From: Cricetomys ansorgei
Taxonomy: Eukaryota; Chordata; Mammalia; Rodentia; Nesomyidae
Direction: 5' to 3'
Length of the DNA: 64,000 bases
Assembly (NCBI GenBank): GCA_026225945.1
Contig: JAMJFZ010000242.1
Span: forward strand, 5,797,501-5,861,500
The translations under genes were made by a program, and so were the position numbers. The notes under the pieces were generated by a model. It made no database searches and was not told the origin of the DNA. It saw only the letters and a list, made by a program, of their open reading frames with translations. The stretch's first letter is position 1. Every line of letters starts with the position of its first letter. Shown here piece by piece: positions 1 through 11,267 of this stretch.

Positions 1-119
1 CCATAGTCAGTCTTGGGTGCCTGGAACTCCTTATGTAGACCAAACTAGCCTCAAACTCACAGAGATTTGCCTGCCTCTGCCTCCTAAATGATAGAATTGA
101 GGAAGTGCACTACCAAGAT
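1..119 (-). mobile_element. B1 SINE, truncated by the window edge
   Basis: The sequence reads as the reverse complement of the 7SL-derived B1 SINE. The segment around 'ctggaactcc..tgtagacca', then 'actcacagagat' and 'ctgcctctgcctcct', matches the B1 body. Its 3' end, with any A-tail, lies outside the window. About 15-20% divergence by eye suggests an old copy. Confidence 0.85.
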
Positions 120-513
120 CGGTGTAGACTGAATTTTATCTGAGTATTGGGGATGCAGTAGTCATTCCTAGGTCTACGTTGTGTGTCTATCTGAGAGTCC
201 TGAGCAGATCACAGAGTCACAATTGTGTCTGTAGGAAGGACTTATTCAGGGAGGGGGAGCAGCAGTGGGAACGGGAGTGGAGCACAGCGAGTGGTTTTCA
301 GTACTGGCCTTAGCTGTTTCTGCTGTCCGCCAATCTTGCCAGATCAAAGCCTGTTTTCCACACCTGGCTGTGGGAAGTGAGACAGTTGGTGTAACTAAAT
401 ACTTAATTTTGGTTTTCCTTGGAGTTGTTGTTACCCAAATACTGTAGACTGGATTTTCAATTTCCCCTAATGATTAGTGTGAGAAAGGCTTGTTCTCAGG
501 GGAGAGGTTAGCA

Positions 514-720
514 CAGTGGTTCTCAACCTTCCTAATGCTGCTTTAATGCAGTTCCTCAACAATAAAATTATAAAACTATAAAATCATTTTTGTTGCTACT
601 TCATAACTATAATTTTTCTGCTGTTATGAATCACAATGTAAATACCTGATACACAGATGGTGTTGGGCAACCCCTGTGAAAGGGTCATTTGACGCCCCCC
701 TCAAAGGGTCTCGACTGCTG
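514..720 (-). mobile_element. URR1-like hAT DNA transposon (non-autonomous), copy 1
   Basis: It starts with the inverted-terminal motif cagtggttctcaacc and ends with a decayed counterpart. The interior carries 'cttcataactataatttt', 'ttatgaatcacaatgtaaat' and 'cccctgtgaaagggtcattt', the reverse of the two other copies here (17361-17584 and 34440-34664). It has no coding capacity. The family is a rodent hAT-Charlie MITE-like element. No convincing 8-bp target duplication is visible for this copy. Confidence 0.82.
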
Positions 721-2938
721 GCCCCTAGCAGGAAGGTATGGGACGTGTAAGATACTACAAGCGTCACCTATAAGTGACAGGTGCTCTGGTCATGGTGTCC
801 ACTGAAGGGCCCTGGCCAGTTTCCCTTCTCAGTCTCCTCTGTGCCCTGGTCATGTTTGTCAAGGACTTCCTGTCATGATGTAGTTTGGTCCTTGCCACAG
901 ACCCCAAAGCAATGGGTCCCACTGACCATGGGTAGAGATCCCCCAAATCATGAACATAAACAACATTCTCTCTTTGAAAGCCAGCTATCTCAGGCATTTG
1001 ACAAAGCACCAGAAAATAGCGTAACTCCTTGAGTGGTGTTCCCAATGTGAGAAACCGAGGATACAAAGAGCTTGTGAGGAGGGAAGCGCTCCTACACCAA
1101 TGCGCATGCTCATTCCCACAAACATCCTCTTTAGCCAGTTTCCAAAGTGTTTGTGGTAGTTATTTAAATGCAATTAGTCAATTCTTGATGTACTGACCAC
1201 AGGCGATGTCCACTTCCTAGTGTGAAATGTAAGGGCTTTCCCAACTAACTCAGCTACGCGCTCATCTCCTGACCCTAACGTGTGGTTACATGATGGGTAC
1301 ATGATTACTTTTAGCTCTGTAAATGGTTTTCTTATAACTTCAGAAAATATGTCAATGATTCTGTTTCTTTCTCCTTTTACTTTAGTCGATTAGGTCGATT
1401 TTTTTGTAAGATGGAAAATAAGTCTCTCTACCATTTCCTCTGCCCCTTTCTTTCCCCACCTTCTTTCAGGTTAATTTTTGCTTTACATTGTTGAGGTTGA
1501 TAACATTTACATTCTGTTCTACAATTACAGCTACACTTTCTGTGTTTTCTGTTTCATGCCTTAGAGGTGAAAAAAAAATCAATCTTTGTATTACTATGAA
1601 TATATTTATTATTATTATTATTTTGCTCTCAAGGTTTGTAGCATGCTATGATTGCAGTTCTCTGACTCAGGATGCTTTTCCAAACCCCTAGGCTGCTCAT
1701 CAAGGTAAGAGGGAATCCTTTCCTTTATATCTCTCTGTTTTCTTATAGGATTTCTGTTCATCAGACGCTGGCTAACAGGATAATTTTATATAGCTAATTT
1801 TATATAGCTCTCTGCTTTTTACTCATGTTTAATTTCTGTCCTGTTCTTTATTCTGGTGGATCCACACAAATTTATTTTCTGTTCAGCTCATTGCATTTCT
1901 ACATTTCAGCAGCTAGCCCTGACCTCTTTCCACACTGCTTCTAGAAGATTCCAGGATGAACAGCACTTCCTGCGTCAGACCGCTTCGAATCATTCCCAAA
2001 GAGGTATTCCCTCTGCCTGTGAAAACCAGCTATCCTATTCATGAAACCTGCAGAACTCTCTGGTCCACTGATGTCCCGCATGGTCTCAGCCTTTTTATGG
2101 CATCTCTTCCTCATGTCCTTTTAAACTGGCAGTTAGTGAAATTCAAAGGAGAAGAGGCAAAGGGTCTGCCACCTTGAACTCTATTCTGGTGAATTTTCAT
2201 CTCACTGTGGATTTTCTTCCGTGAGGACATCCAGATTGTCTACTACTTTACAATAAATGAGAACACATTTCATAGATTTTCTTCTTCGGTTCTCTCAGTC
2301 AGGATGGTAATTATTTGTTGTGGAAGTTTATTTTTAATTACATATAAAATTTTTTGGGAAAAGGGCTGTCTAGGCTTCGGCATGTTGTATTGTCTACAGG
2401 TGTTGGGTTTATGTGGGGGGATGTTTGATTGCATGTGATCTGCATGTGCTATCAGTAGAACAGCTGAGGGGTTCTGAATCAACAAAATCACTGGAGCTGG
2501 GACATTCAAGGTTCCACTGTCCAGTATGGTGCTTGCTATGAAGGTGGTTCCCTCTGCTGAGGTCTGGCAGGGCTTGTACATGTGAACATGCCTCCATGTC
2601 TTCCTTGGTGAGCGCCACAGTAGGTGTACTGCTACAATGATTCTTGAATAGTTGGGTAGAACTTGGGCTCTTATAGTGAAATGAGTGCATATTTTAGTTT
2701 TACTTTTTGTAAGTTTTCTTCAAGCCAATTTAATTCTTTTTTCTTTTCACATGCTTGAATATATTTGATTGCCTACAGAATTTCCAACGTGCCATTCATA
2801 TTCATTTTTTCCCTACCACACATCAGCCACAGACTTCCCATGCATTCACTCACTGATGTAGTTTCTTAACACAGCAGTCCCAGGCTTTTGCTTTATGCTT
2901 TCCTACTGCAATTTGCTTTTCTAATGAATTTCTCTTCA
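721..2938. other. Unassigned, no gene seen
   Basis: No recognisable gene or repeat family, apart from a short (TTA)n run near 1606-1625. The part 2280-2690 has a slightly higher GC content and overlapping short open frames on the minus strand, but nothing I recognise. Confidence 0.5.
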
Positions 2939-3058
2939 GATATATTTTATATATTAATTAATATGTATCTATATATCTATGTATCTATATATCTATGTAT
3001 CTATATATCTATATCTATCTATCTATTTATCTATCTATGTGTATATATATATATATAT
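2939..3058. repeat. (TATC)n / (TA)n microsatellite
   Basis: About 120 bp of imperfect TATC/TATG tetranucleotides graded into pure TA at the right end. The mix of tetranucleotide and dinucleotide runs is typical of an aged compound microsatellite. An apparent reading frame across it is a product of the repeat. Confidence 0.95.
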
Positions 3059-3198
3059 CAGAGGTGCTTTAAGCACACAATTACATGCTCTTCCCCAGCT
3101 TATTTCTGGGTGAGAAAATATTTTATATGTTGGTATAGATTTCTATTACCCACTTTTTTCTGCTTTCACTCTCTGTCTTTAAATGTGAGGACTTGACT

Positions 3199-3428
3199 TT
3201 GGAATCCCAGAGAACACCGAAAAGTCACAGCAGTGCATGTCTCCCCTGTTTTCCTATGACAAGATGGGAGGTGGAGACAGAAGGAGCTTCAGAAGTTCGA
3301 GGGCCAGCTAGCATGGCTTACACAGCAGCGAATGAGACACATTATCTTGCGAAAGGTCTAGACGGTGATTATCACCATTTAAGATTGTTCTCTGACATCC
3401 ACAAGTACCCTGTGCCAAGTGTGTGCCT

Positions 3429-3431
<3 letters not shown>
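3199..3431 (+). mobile_element. Degenerate B1/B4-type SINE feeding into a CA tail
   Basis: A B1-like stretch (gggaggtggagacagaagga, then 'gttcgagggccagc..tggcttacacagca' and 'gagacacattatctt') is followed by a 'tctgacatccacaag..gtgtgcctgcgcaca' tail that runs into the CA repeat. This order is that of rodent composite SINEs. The exact subfamily is unclear. Confidence 0.6.

Positions 3432-3475
<44 letters not shown>
3432..3475. repeat. (CA)22 microsatellite
   Basis: Uninterrupted CA dinucleotides, sitting at the 3' end of a SINE-like sequence, so it probably grew from the SINE tail. Purity suggests it is polymorphic. Confidence 0.97.
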
Positions 3476-3478
<3 letters not shown>

Positions 3479-3799
3479 CACTTGCAAACTTCAATTTCCT
3501 ACTCAATCCACAGATTCTAGATGCCTTTGCTGCCCAGGCTGTAACTTATCTCTTCACTCTGTGCTGCTCCTCCATTGCTTTCTCTGTGTGCTCAGTTCCT
3601 TGCTCCTACAGGGTCAGTAGTATGGGGAGAATGAACTTAGAAGGACAAAGAGTGATGTGGCTGCCGTTATCTGGCTATTGATGCCTCCTGTTTGTACCAG
3701 GGTTCAAACAGTGTCCGTCTCTCCATCCTCTTCTTTGACTCTTCTCTCATAGGTCAGTGCAGATGCCCTAGCTACAACTCAGTATATCTTTATGAATTT

Positions 3800-4020
3800 G
3801 GTTCTTCTAGCTACAGCGTGGGCAGCTTAAACAACAGAAACATGCTTTCCAACAGTTCTGAAGGCTGGAAGTCCAAGATCAAGGTGCCAGACAATTTGGC
3901 CTGCAGATGTTTGTGACCCTTTCTGCCCCAGTGGTATACAGGCTCTTCCTGCCAGAGAGAGCTTTTTCAGCAGCGAGCTTGTTTAATGTGGACCTTTCAA
4001 GTCATTTTCTTCTTCGATCC
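3800..4020 (-). mobile_element. MLT1-like mammalian MaLR LTR fragment
   Basis: The motifs 'gggcagcttaaacaacagaaa', 'cagttctgaaggctggaagt' and 'ccaagatcaaggtgcca' are the reverse complement of the 3' part of MLT1-type LTRs. These are ancient non-autonomous ERVL-MaLR elements. Only the end near 3800 is clear; the right side fades into unassigned DNA. Confidence 0.6.
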
Positions 4021-6429
4021 TGGTTAAAGTGTCCCCTGACCATCACTGATGTTTGAGTAAATGCTGCCCTCCTTTGCCCTGTAATTTTTGTCCCATTGTT
4101 ATTTGCCTGAAATAGGCTCCTGTTTTATGCATTTAAAGGCATGATGCGGACACGTCTTTACTGAATGAGTTTCCTCCAACTTTAGAGAGTTGTACTAATT
4201 TCCCCTTAAGAACTTCCTTGCATTCCAGGTTAGTATTTACATGAGGCTGACTGCTTCTAAATGCATCATGAAACGATCTGCCAGATCTTTCCCCTGCCTA
4301 TAGAAAGTCACAAGATTGCCTATGGACCCCTTTTTCCTAGAGATTGTGCTCCTTGTGGGTGGCAGAAGAGAGGGCACTACACCTAACTTTTTCCGCCTCT
4401 ATACACATCCTTTATATAACACCTTGATGAGTCTCTAGCTTTCTCTTATGTGGGCTAGAGGTGGGGACTGGACACTGATGAACTGTCCTGTCACCACTGA
4501 TAAATCTTGTGAGAATAATCTAACATCTCTCTCTAGATGATCATTTCTTACCACCCGCTGTCCTTTGTGTTGACATTTCTGCAGGACCTCTACGGCTGCA
4601 AAGAAGTTCCACTTAACATTTTGTTACAGGATGTGTGTGTCTAACATTTGCTTTGTCCCGAGAAGGACGAGTGTTCTCTCCCAGTCAGACAGGAGTATGA
4701 AAGTCAGTAGAAAGCCAAGCATGTTTCTTTCTATGGATATGCAAATTCAGTGAGTTCATTTTGTGTACGGAGAAAGAACGTTTTCCTAGCTCTCTGTGTG
4801 CTTTCGTCTGCCCAAACTTCCTTCAGTTGAACAATCTGCTTAGGTATTTATTCCTTACTGAACAGTAGCCATTTTCCTCTGATGGCTCAAGCACATAGCA
4901 AAACGCATAAGTGATAGATACCATGTAAGTGTTGATGGGGTGATTGCCATGAACTGACATGGCTATGTAATGGCCATTTGGAAAGAAATTCTGAAGCTCT
5001 GAATGGCTGATGAGGTTGTGGGAAGCAGGAGGTTGTATTGAATGTCCGTACTAGATGCAGAAGGGGAAGGTTGTATTTATTTGGGCAGAGAAAAATTGAA
5101 TCTCATCCTAGTTAGCACCTCAGAATATTATGAATTTTGAACAACCCTGGATTCGCTTATGTGGCTGCATTAATCTTGAAAAAATGTACTCTATAAACCT
5201 CAGGGAGCAAGTACCGCAAAGATACTTTTCTATATCTACAGAGGTACATTGGAGAATCACCTGACATGCTAATAGGCTCCATCTGTGTTCCGTACTTAAA
5301 AGACCATCTGATCACGTACTTTGGCTAGGAAGATTGTTCCTTTAGAGCTATGTGCATTCTGCTTATGTGGAAATAACAAGATTGGCAGCCCCTTTTGATG
5401 AATGCATGGCAGAATATTATTTGCCATGGTAACAGATTTTTGTACTAACAATATGGGAGTGGACTTTGCAGCAAGTTCAAGCAGAAGTGCATGTTGACTT
5501 TCAGGAAATAAGCTGTTATCTAAATTCAGCGATTTGGAGCAGGTACAAAGCCAACAGAGAAAATGACATTCTGTTCTGTATAGGATGCTGGTGCTTTCAG
5601 CTTGTTCCAGCTTACAAAGACTTCATGTGGAAAAATCAAGTTCAAACAATCCAGTGGGGGTGGGGGGCACAGATCTGAGCAAGAATGTAGGGAAATGCCG
5701 CTCTCAGAGAAAGTGAGTGAAGAAGAGTGATCCGTGGTGCTGGGGAAGGGGAGTCAGAAGGGAATGCTTGCTTATCCGTGTCCAGGAAAACTGATGACAA
5801 TAGTTTCTACCCTACTGTCCAGTATCAAAAGGACAGCAGACTATCAGTGTTCTGTTTATATGAATATAAAAGCATCAGTTGAAAAAAGACATGCACTTAT
5901 CCTGCTCTTGAAACATCAGCTCTTGCAAAGCACTTGAAAATAATCATGCCCTAACAGGAGCAAAACAGCTGTGCAAGAATCCATAGCCACCACCGTTCGT
6001 GCGCCTGGAATATATGTACGATAAACTGCAGAAATGGACCCTGGGGGTATTTGAATCACTGGACAGACTATTGATTATGCATAATTTTCCTGTGAGCTGT
6101 TATTTAGCTGTGTGGAATAGATTGGGCCTGGAGTCCAAGGGAGAGCTTCTACCAGGGTTGTGTTAGTTAAAGCCTTCTAAAGTAACGCTTTTAAAGCAAT
6201 GCACAAGCAAAAATCACCCTCGGGGAAGTTGATGAAGCATCAAGTGCTTCCCCCTCCTGCATCACCTCAGTGAATTGTATCCCAAGGTTAAATCCTTTCT
6301 CTGTCCCCTGTGTCACTCCCTCTGTTGTGACTGGGTGCTCTTACCTGGCCTCCAAAGCACAGGCTATGGATGAATTCCATATACTACCTTTCTTATCCCG
6401 TCTTGAAAAAGCTGCCGCATTAAAGTAAG
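4021..6429. other. Unassigned, no gene seen
   Basis: About 2.4 kb without a clear repeat, open frame or RNA gene. Base composition is even and there are no microsatellites. It could be old unique DNA or repeats too decayed to see by eye. Confidence 0.5.
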
Positions 6430-6740
6430 TGGAGAGGGAGAAAGCTTAGAGGGTAAAATGCTTGGCACACAAACATGAGGACCTGCGTTCAGATCCTCAG
6501 TGTCCACGTGAAAATCTAGGCATGGTAGCAGATGTTTGTAACCCCAGTGCTGAATGTCGGAGACAGATGGATTCCTGGAATTCTGGCCGGCCAGTCTAGC
6601 CAATGGATGCGCTCCAGATTCAGTGAGAGACCCTTTCTCAAAAATACAGTGTTGAGAGTGATTGAGGAGGGTGCTCCACACTGACCTCTGGCCTCCACGT
6701 GCACATGTACACACGCACCTGGACGCACATGTTGAAAAAA
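6430..6740 (+). mobile_element. B4 SINE, nearly full length
   Basis: The head 'agagggtaaaatgcttggca..catgaggacctgcgttcaga' is tRNA/ID-like. The middle 'tggtagcagatgtttgtaaccccagtgctg' is B1-like. The tail 'cagtgagagaccctttctca' and 'tgacctctggcctccacgtgcaca' is typical of B4. The B4 family is an ID-B1 fusion SINE. The copy is old. Confidence 0.8.
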
Positions 6741-7594
6741 AGTAAGTGCAACTTTTCTTTCCTCAGGCAATAGAAAATGTTGTTCCGAGAGTGGACGCCA
6801 TTTATTCTTTCCTCAGTGTATCTTTTAGAATTATTTCTAGGAATGCTCACTCTTGGAATCATTCTAAAAGCCGTAGCCTGTGATTTAAAGACTGTGATTA
6901 CAGTTAACACTTCAAAACATAGGCAGCAGCTCATGGCCTCCAGCTACCGGTGACAGATAACACCAGAGAGGATGGAGAAGACTTCTTAGCTTCTCTGCCT
7001 TCGGACGCGCGCCGCGTGCTGTGATGCACCGATCGCCAGATACGGAGTGCTGTCGTGCAGGTTCCATCTCGATGCCATCTTCCTCGTGTTGAAAGAGCAT
7101 TCCAAAATTTATCAGCCTCCAGATTCAACCAGGCAGCCACTCGAAACTCCTCAAGGGAGAGTTGTGCTTTTCAGGACTGCAATGTGGAAAAGCAATCAGA
7201 CACTGAATTATATGGCTGACTTTCTTTGTCTTCATCTGTGTAAAGTACTCAGTGAGCTCCAGTGAAATAATAGAACTGTGTGTAGAAGCCCTTGGAAAGC
7301 CTCATTCATCACAGAGTTTGTAGAAACCGTGCAAATAGCTGAAGGGCTGCCATCACGAAAGGCGACGACTGACAGTGTTTTGATATTTTCAGGGATCCTG
7401 CTGTGAACAAGGTTTTGCTTTCTCCTACCCCACTCCCACCTTCCAGACCTTAAACGTTTGGACCCTAGAGTTCTGTCAAAGACAGTAAAAGAGTGGCTGC
7501 TAAAATAATAACATTTAGGCCTTTGTTATTACTTTGAAAGCATTGAATACATTATGAAAAGAAATTTAGTCATATATGTATTTAGTTGTATATT
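6741..7594. other. Unassigned, with a local CpG cluster
   Basis: Mostly featureless. The exception is 7002-7086, listed separately. The sequence to its right (7090-7270) has no obvious repeat identity. Confidence 0.5.
7002..7086. other. CpG-dense patch in CpG-poor DNA
   Basis: I count 12 CpG dinucleotides in 85 bp (7002, 7006, 7008, 7010, 7013, 7015, 7030, 7034, 7043, 7054, 7070, 7085). The rest of the window is CpG-depleted. It is too short to be a standard CpG island. No TATA box, initiator or clear splice pattern was recognised, so any promoter or exon role is only a possibility. Confidence 0.75.
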
Positions 7595-7604
7595 ACACAC
7601 ACAC

Positions 7605-7656
<52 letters not shown>

Positions 7657-7669
7657 TCAACACACACAC
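7595..7669. repeat. (CA)n microsatellite with interruptions
   Basis: CA repeat of about 75 bp, broken near 7606 and by 'gcatcaa' near 7654-7660. Confidence 0.96.
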
Positions 7670-8246
7670 CAGGATCTGCCACAAGTAAGGCCAGCTAAGA
7701 TCATTTAAATGGGAGAAAACAGATTGGCTGGAACAATGGTGGCTCAGAGCTGATCCCTGTGGGGATTAACACTCAGTAGGCTATTGTTAGTGGTTTAAAA
7801 TTTCAGTGTGGCCATCTTCTAGGGCTCAGCATGATTCTGGCTTACATCCAGGTCTCTTCACTGTGTGTTTGGGCTTAGGGGATATAAAGAAAAGTTAGTA
7901 TTTGCTTAAGTTATATATAGTAAGTACTGTAATCAGATTTCAGAAAAATAATGCATTATAAAACCAAAGGTGTGATTGTCTTTTAAAGATCATTTGCAGT
8001 TGTATACCCTGCGTGATGAATTCTCTACAACAATTACAATTTGCAGTAATTAAAAGGGCAAGAAAAGAACTGTGTTAACCGTCAACTTGGAAGGGAGGGG
8101 TCATTAATATTGGATTTCTTAAGTTATAACAGAATCCCTTCTATCTGAGGAAAGGTAGAGTTTAAAGAGAACCTGGGGGTAGGAGAGATGACATTCAAGT
8201 AGGCTTCCTGGTTGGGATTTGCATGCCACTTGGTATTGGTGAGCTG

Positions 8247-8272
8247 GTGTGTGTGTGTGTGTGTGTGTGTGT
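8247..8272. repeat. (GT)13 microsatellite
   Basis: A pure GT run of 26 bp, close to the left end of the reverse MaLR element. Confidence 0.95.
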
Positions 8273-8334
8273 ATGTTTATAGACATAAGCATATATACAC
8301 TGTAGTGGGCTGAGGGCCACATTCACGGAATCCC

Positions 8335-8640
8335 CATCTTTTCTTAGTGGTTATCTTATTTTCTTTTCTATTGGTTATCATTCCAGAGGGTTAGAGTCTA
8401 TGATGTTGGAGTGAAAGTGTGGGATGGGCAGCTAGAAGAGTAGCCTAGTGCTCACATCTCATCCATAAGCCAAGGCAGAGAGCACACTGGGAATGGTAGG
8501 AGTCTTTTAAAACTTCAAAGCCCACCCCCACTGACACAACTGCTAATCCTTCCCAAGGAGTTCCACCAACTGAGTGGTGATCAAGTATTTCAATATATGA
8601 GCCTATAGAGACCATTCTCATTCTAACTGCCACACTCCAC
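8335..8640 (-). repeat. 3' LTR of the reverse MaLR element
   Basis: Left-hand LTR copy, aligned by eye to 9966-10290. Shared blocks include 'ggttatcattccag', 'ctatgatgttggagtgaaagtg' and 'atgagcctatagagaccattct'. The last block matches 'atgaatctgtggagtccatttt' in the other copy. Confidence 0.65.
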
Positions 8641-9965
8641 ATTCCCCTACCTGACCCATTGTGGTCATATCATAATGCAAAGCATACTTAGTTCAACTTC
8701 AAAAGCCCCATCATCTCCAGTCTCAGTATATTTTTTTTAATCTAAAGCTCAAAATTTCTCCTGAGTTTCAAGGCAATCTCCTAGTTGCAACCTCTTATTA
8801 ATTAAAAAAAGCTTGGTGTATATTTCCAACATACAATGGCACAGAATATATACTACTATCCCAAAAGGAGTAATTGGTGCATAATGAGGAAATATTCTAC
8901 CAAGGCAAAATCAAAACCTAGAAGGCAAAATCCAAATCCTGAACCTTCAAGTTCATGATGTCAGAGGGCTTAGTTGCTTTGTCCTTCCTGCTTAGCTGCC
9001 CGCAGCATACTTTTCTCTCTTGGACTGGTTCCGCTCCTGGTCTATGTCTTTCCTTGCCAGATATCCCATGGCTCTGGCATCTCCAACATCCTGGGATCTC
9101 CAGCTAAACTCAGGCCTAACTTTCACAGCTTTACACAATGGCCACCTAGGGGCTCCGCATAGGGAGGCCACATACCTAGCTTCAGCAGCTTTCCTTTACC
9201 ATGGAAGAAGATCCAATAACTTCATTACCTATGTATTCTTCATGACACTAAAGCCAGCACCACATGAACAGCACTGCCAAGTCTGGCTGCATGCTTGGGA
9301 CGGAGGCTGGCCCCACTTGAATAGCATTTGCAGTAGCTCTCCTTTATTGCTGCTTTTAGGAATGAAAAATTCCCTAGGCCCTTTATTGTCACAAGTTAGC
9401 TAGGTGGGGTCTTGCCTGAGGACATCCTTCCCTTTACTCTGATTTGAATAAATCTTCTTCATTTCCAATTTTTTTTTTTTTTTTTTCAGCACAGGCCTTG
9501 TTTCCAACATTAAATTTTTTGGGTGCTCTTTTTATCCTCAAACTATATATTTTGTATTTTTTCCTCTTTTTCATTGTAGACCTGCATAAGAGTGATCGAT
9601 AATAACCATGTGACAGAGTCAATATTAGCTTGTTTTGAAATTTCCTCTATCAAAGAAGTTAAATCATTACTTTTTAACTTAGTTTCAAGCAAATGCTTAG
9701 GACAAGGGCATAAGGCAGCTACATGTGTCACAATATCACAAGAATGGTCTCTAGCCCAGTTACTGATATTGTTTCTCTCTGATATCTCTTGAGCTGGACT
9801 TCCATTGTCCACATGGCTCTCAGCACTACTGTCTCGAGCTTCTACTAGGATAGTCCACTAAGTTCTGCTTGCAGCCTTCAAATACTTTTCTAGTCTAGAA
9901 TCCCAGCATTTTCCACATTCCTCCAAAACAAGGCATGGTCCGGTCTGTTATCTGGTACTAACTTC

Positions 9966-10290
9966 TGTCTTGGTTTATTATATGGGAAAGAGTTTAATCG
10001 GGCTTATGATTCCAGGAGTTTGGGGCTTATGATGGGAGAGTGAAGGCATACCAACTGGTGGCTGGAGCAGCAACTGAGAACTCTTATAGAATCCATAAAC
10101 AGGAGGCAGACAGCACATTGGGAATGATAGGAGTCCTTTGAAACCTGAAAGCTTGCCTCTAGTGACACAGGTCCTCCAAAAATACCATACCCTCTCATCC
10201 TTCCCGATAAATTCCACCAGCTTGGTAGGTACCTAGTATTGAAGCATTTTATATGAATCTGTGGAGTCCATTTTCATCCAAACCACCTCA
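9966..10290 (-). repeat. 5' LTR of the reverse MaLR element
   Basis: Right-hand LTR copy, 325 bp. In + strand reading it starts tgtcttgg and ends aaccacctca, i.e. TG..CA type termini. Divergence from the partner is substantial (tens of percent by eye), so the insertion is old. Confidence 0.7.
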
Positions 10291-11265
10291 GTAGTAGGTT
10301 GGATTTCAACTTGTATCCTATTGAAAGGTAGGCAACTTACCAAAGAATAACTCTGAAAGAGTTATTATCATTATGCCTGAAAGTAAAGTTTAAAAATTTA
10401 AGAATTCCATCAGAGATAACACAAGATGTTCAAGTTAGTGAAGCCATTTTAGGAAGATATGTGATATATTAGTGGCAGGTGTGACACAGCAGTGAAGGTG
10501 AGTGAGTTCGAGGAATCTCATTGGCATACAAACATCTTACAGACAGTTTTGGCAATTGTTGGGTGCAGGCCAGGATAGTGTACTTTATAAAGAAAGAAAA
10601 TTACATATCTGACATACGAGGATAACATGAAACCAGGGTAGCAAATGTGTTCACATACAGAAGACTGTCACAAATGCTTGAATAGTTCTAGAAGAAATCA
10701 GTTTCAAACTGATCCAACACAGAGGCTCAACTATAAGATTTTGTAAAACACAAGCAATCAGAGGTTGCACTTACAACTGGATGAAAACTTCTGCTATGTG
10801 TTACTGGACCTAATCGTGTAATATGTAGTTATCACTGCAAACTAAGTTCATGTCTTTTAAAGAAGTTCTTTTCTTTAAAAGTTCAGGGCTGATGAAGTAG
10901 TCATGCTGCTCTGTATACATACATATTGGTGAACTGGGATTTATTAAACTTCTGGGGTTCTGAGTGGGAAATTCAACTATGTAATGCTATTCAAAAGGAT
11001 GTTGCTGTAATGAAGTGCAGTTTTCTCTGGGGATGCTTTAGCATGAACTGCTCATATCTTCCTGTACTGGTCTTTGACCTGTTTCTCTTAGTTCACCTCT
11101 GTCTTTTCTTAAGTTTTCAGCATGGTTTGTGTACCATAGACCTAATAAGTTATGAGACCCTCAAGAGTAGAGGAATAGGCCTGTAGGAAAGCTAGAAAGA
11201 GTCTGTATTTAAAGATTCCATATTTAGAGGCCTGTGTAGTCTGGATGGAATGTAGAAAGATTGTT
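10291..11265. other. Unassigned, no gene seen
   Basis: No clear repeat family. It holds a small perfect inverted repeat at 10346-10366 (aataactct / agagttatt, 3-nt loop), probably without function. Short open frames are not supported. Confidence 0.5.
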
Positions 11266-11267
11266 AA

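Larger units (their letters stand above)
8330..10290 (-). mobile_element. Rodent MaLR (ERVL-MaLR) element with two LTRs
   Basis: Two similar LTR-like blocks in the same (reverse) orientation flank about 1.3 kb of internal sequence. The left block (about 8330-8640) and right block (9966-10290) share 'cattccag/gattccagg..', 'gcacactgggaatggtaggagtc' against 'gcacattgggaatgataggagtc', and 'gttccaccaactgag' against 'attccaccagcttgg'. Reading the minus strand, the 5' LTR ends in CA and is followed after four bases by ttagtaccag, a primer-site-like junction known from MaLR elements. The interior has no gag/pol-like frame, as is normal for this non-autonomous family. Activity is not possible from this copy. 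Outer limits are uncertain and I saw no clean 5-bp target duplication. Confidence 0.75.

Noticed and set aside
3193..3681. 162-codon open frame on +
   Set aside because: It runs through a SINE-like sequence and the CA microsatellite, which has no stop in this frame. No domain is recognised.
9020..9403. 127-codon frame on +
   Set aside because: Lies inside the interior of the reverse MaLR element, which is non-coding.
10346..10366. 9-bp inverted repeat as a terminator-like hairpin
   Set aside because: Rodent nuclear DNA does not use such terminators; likely chance.
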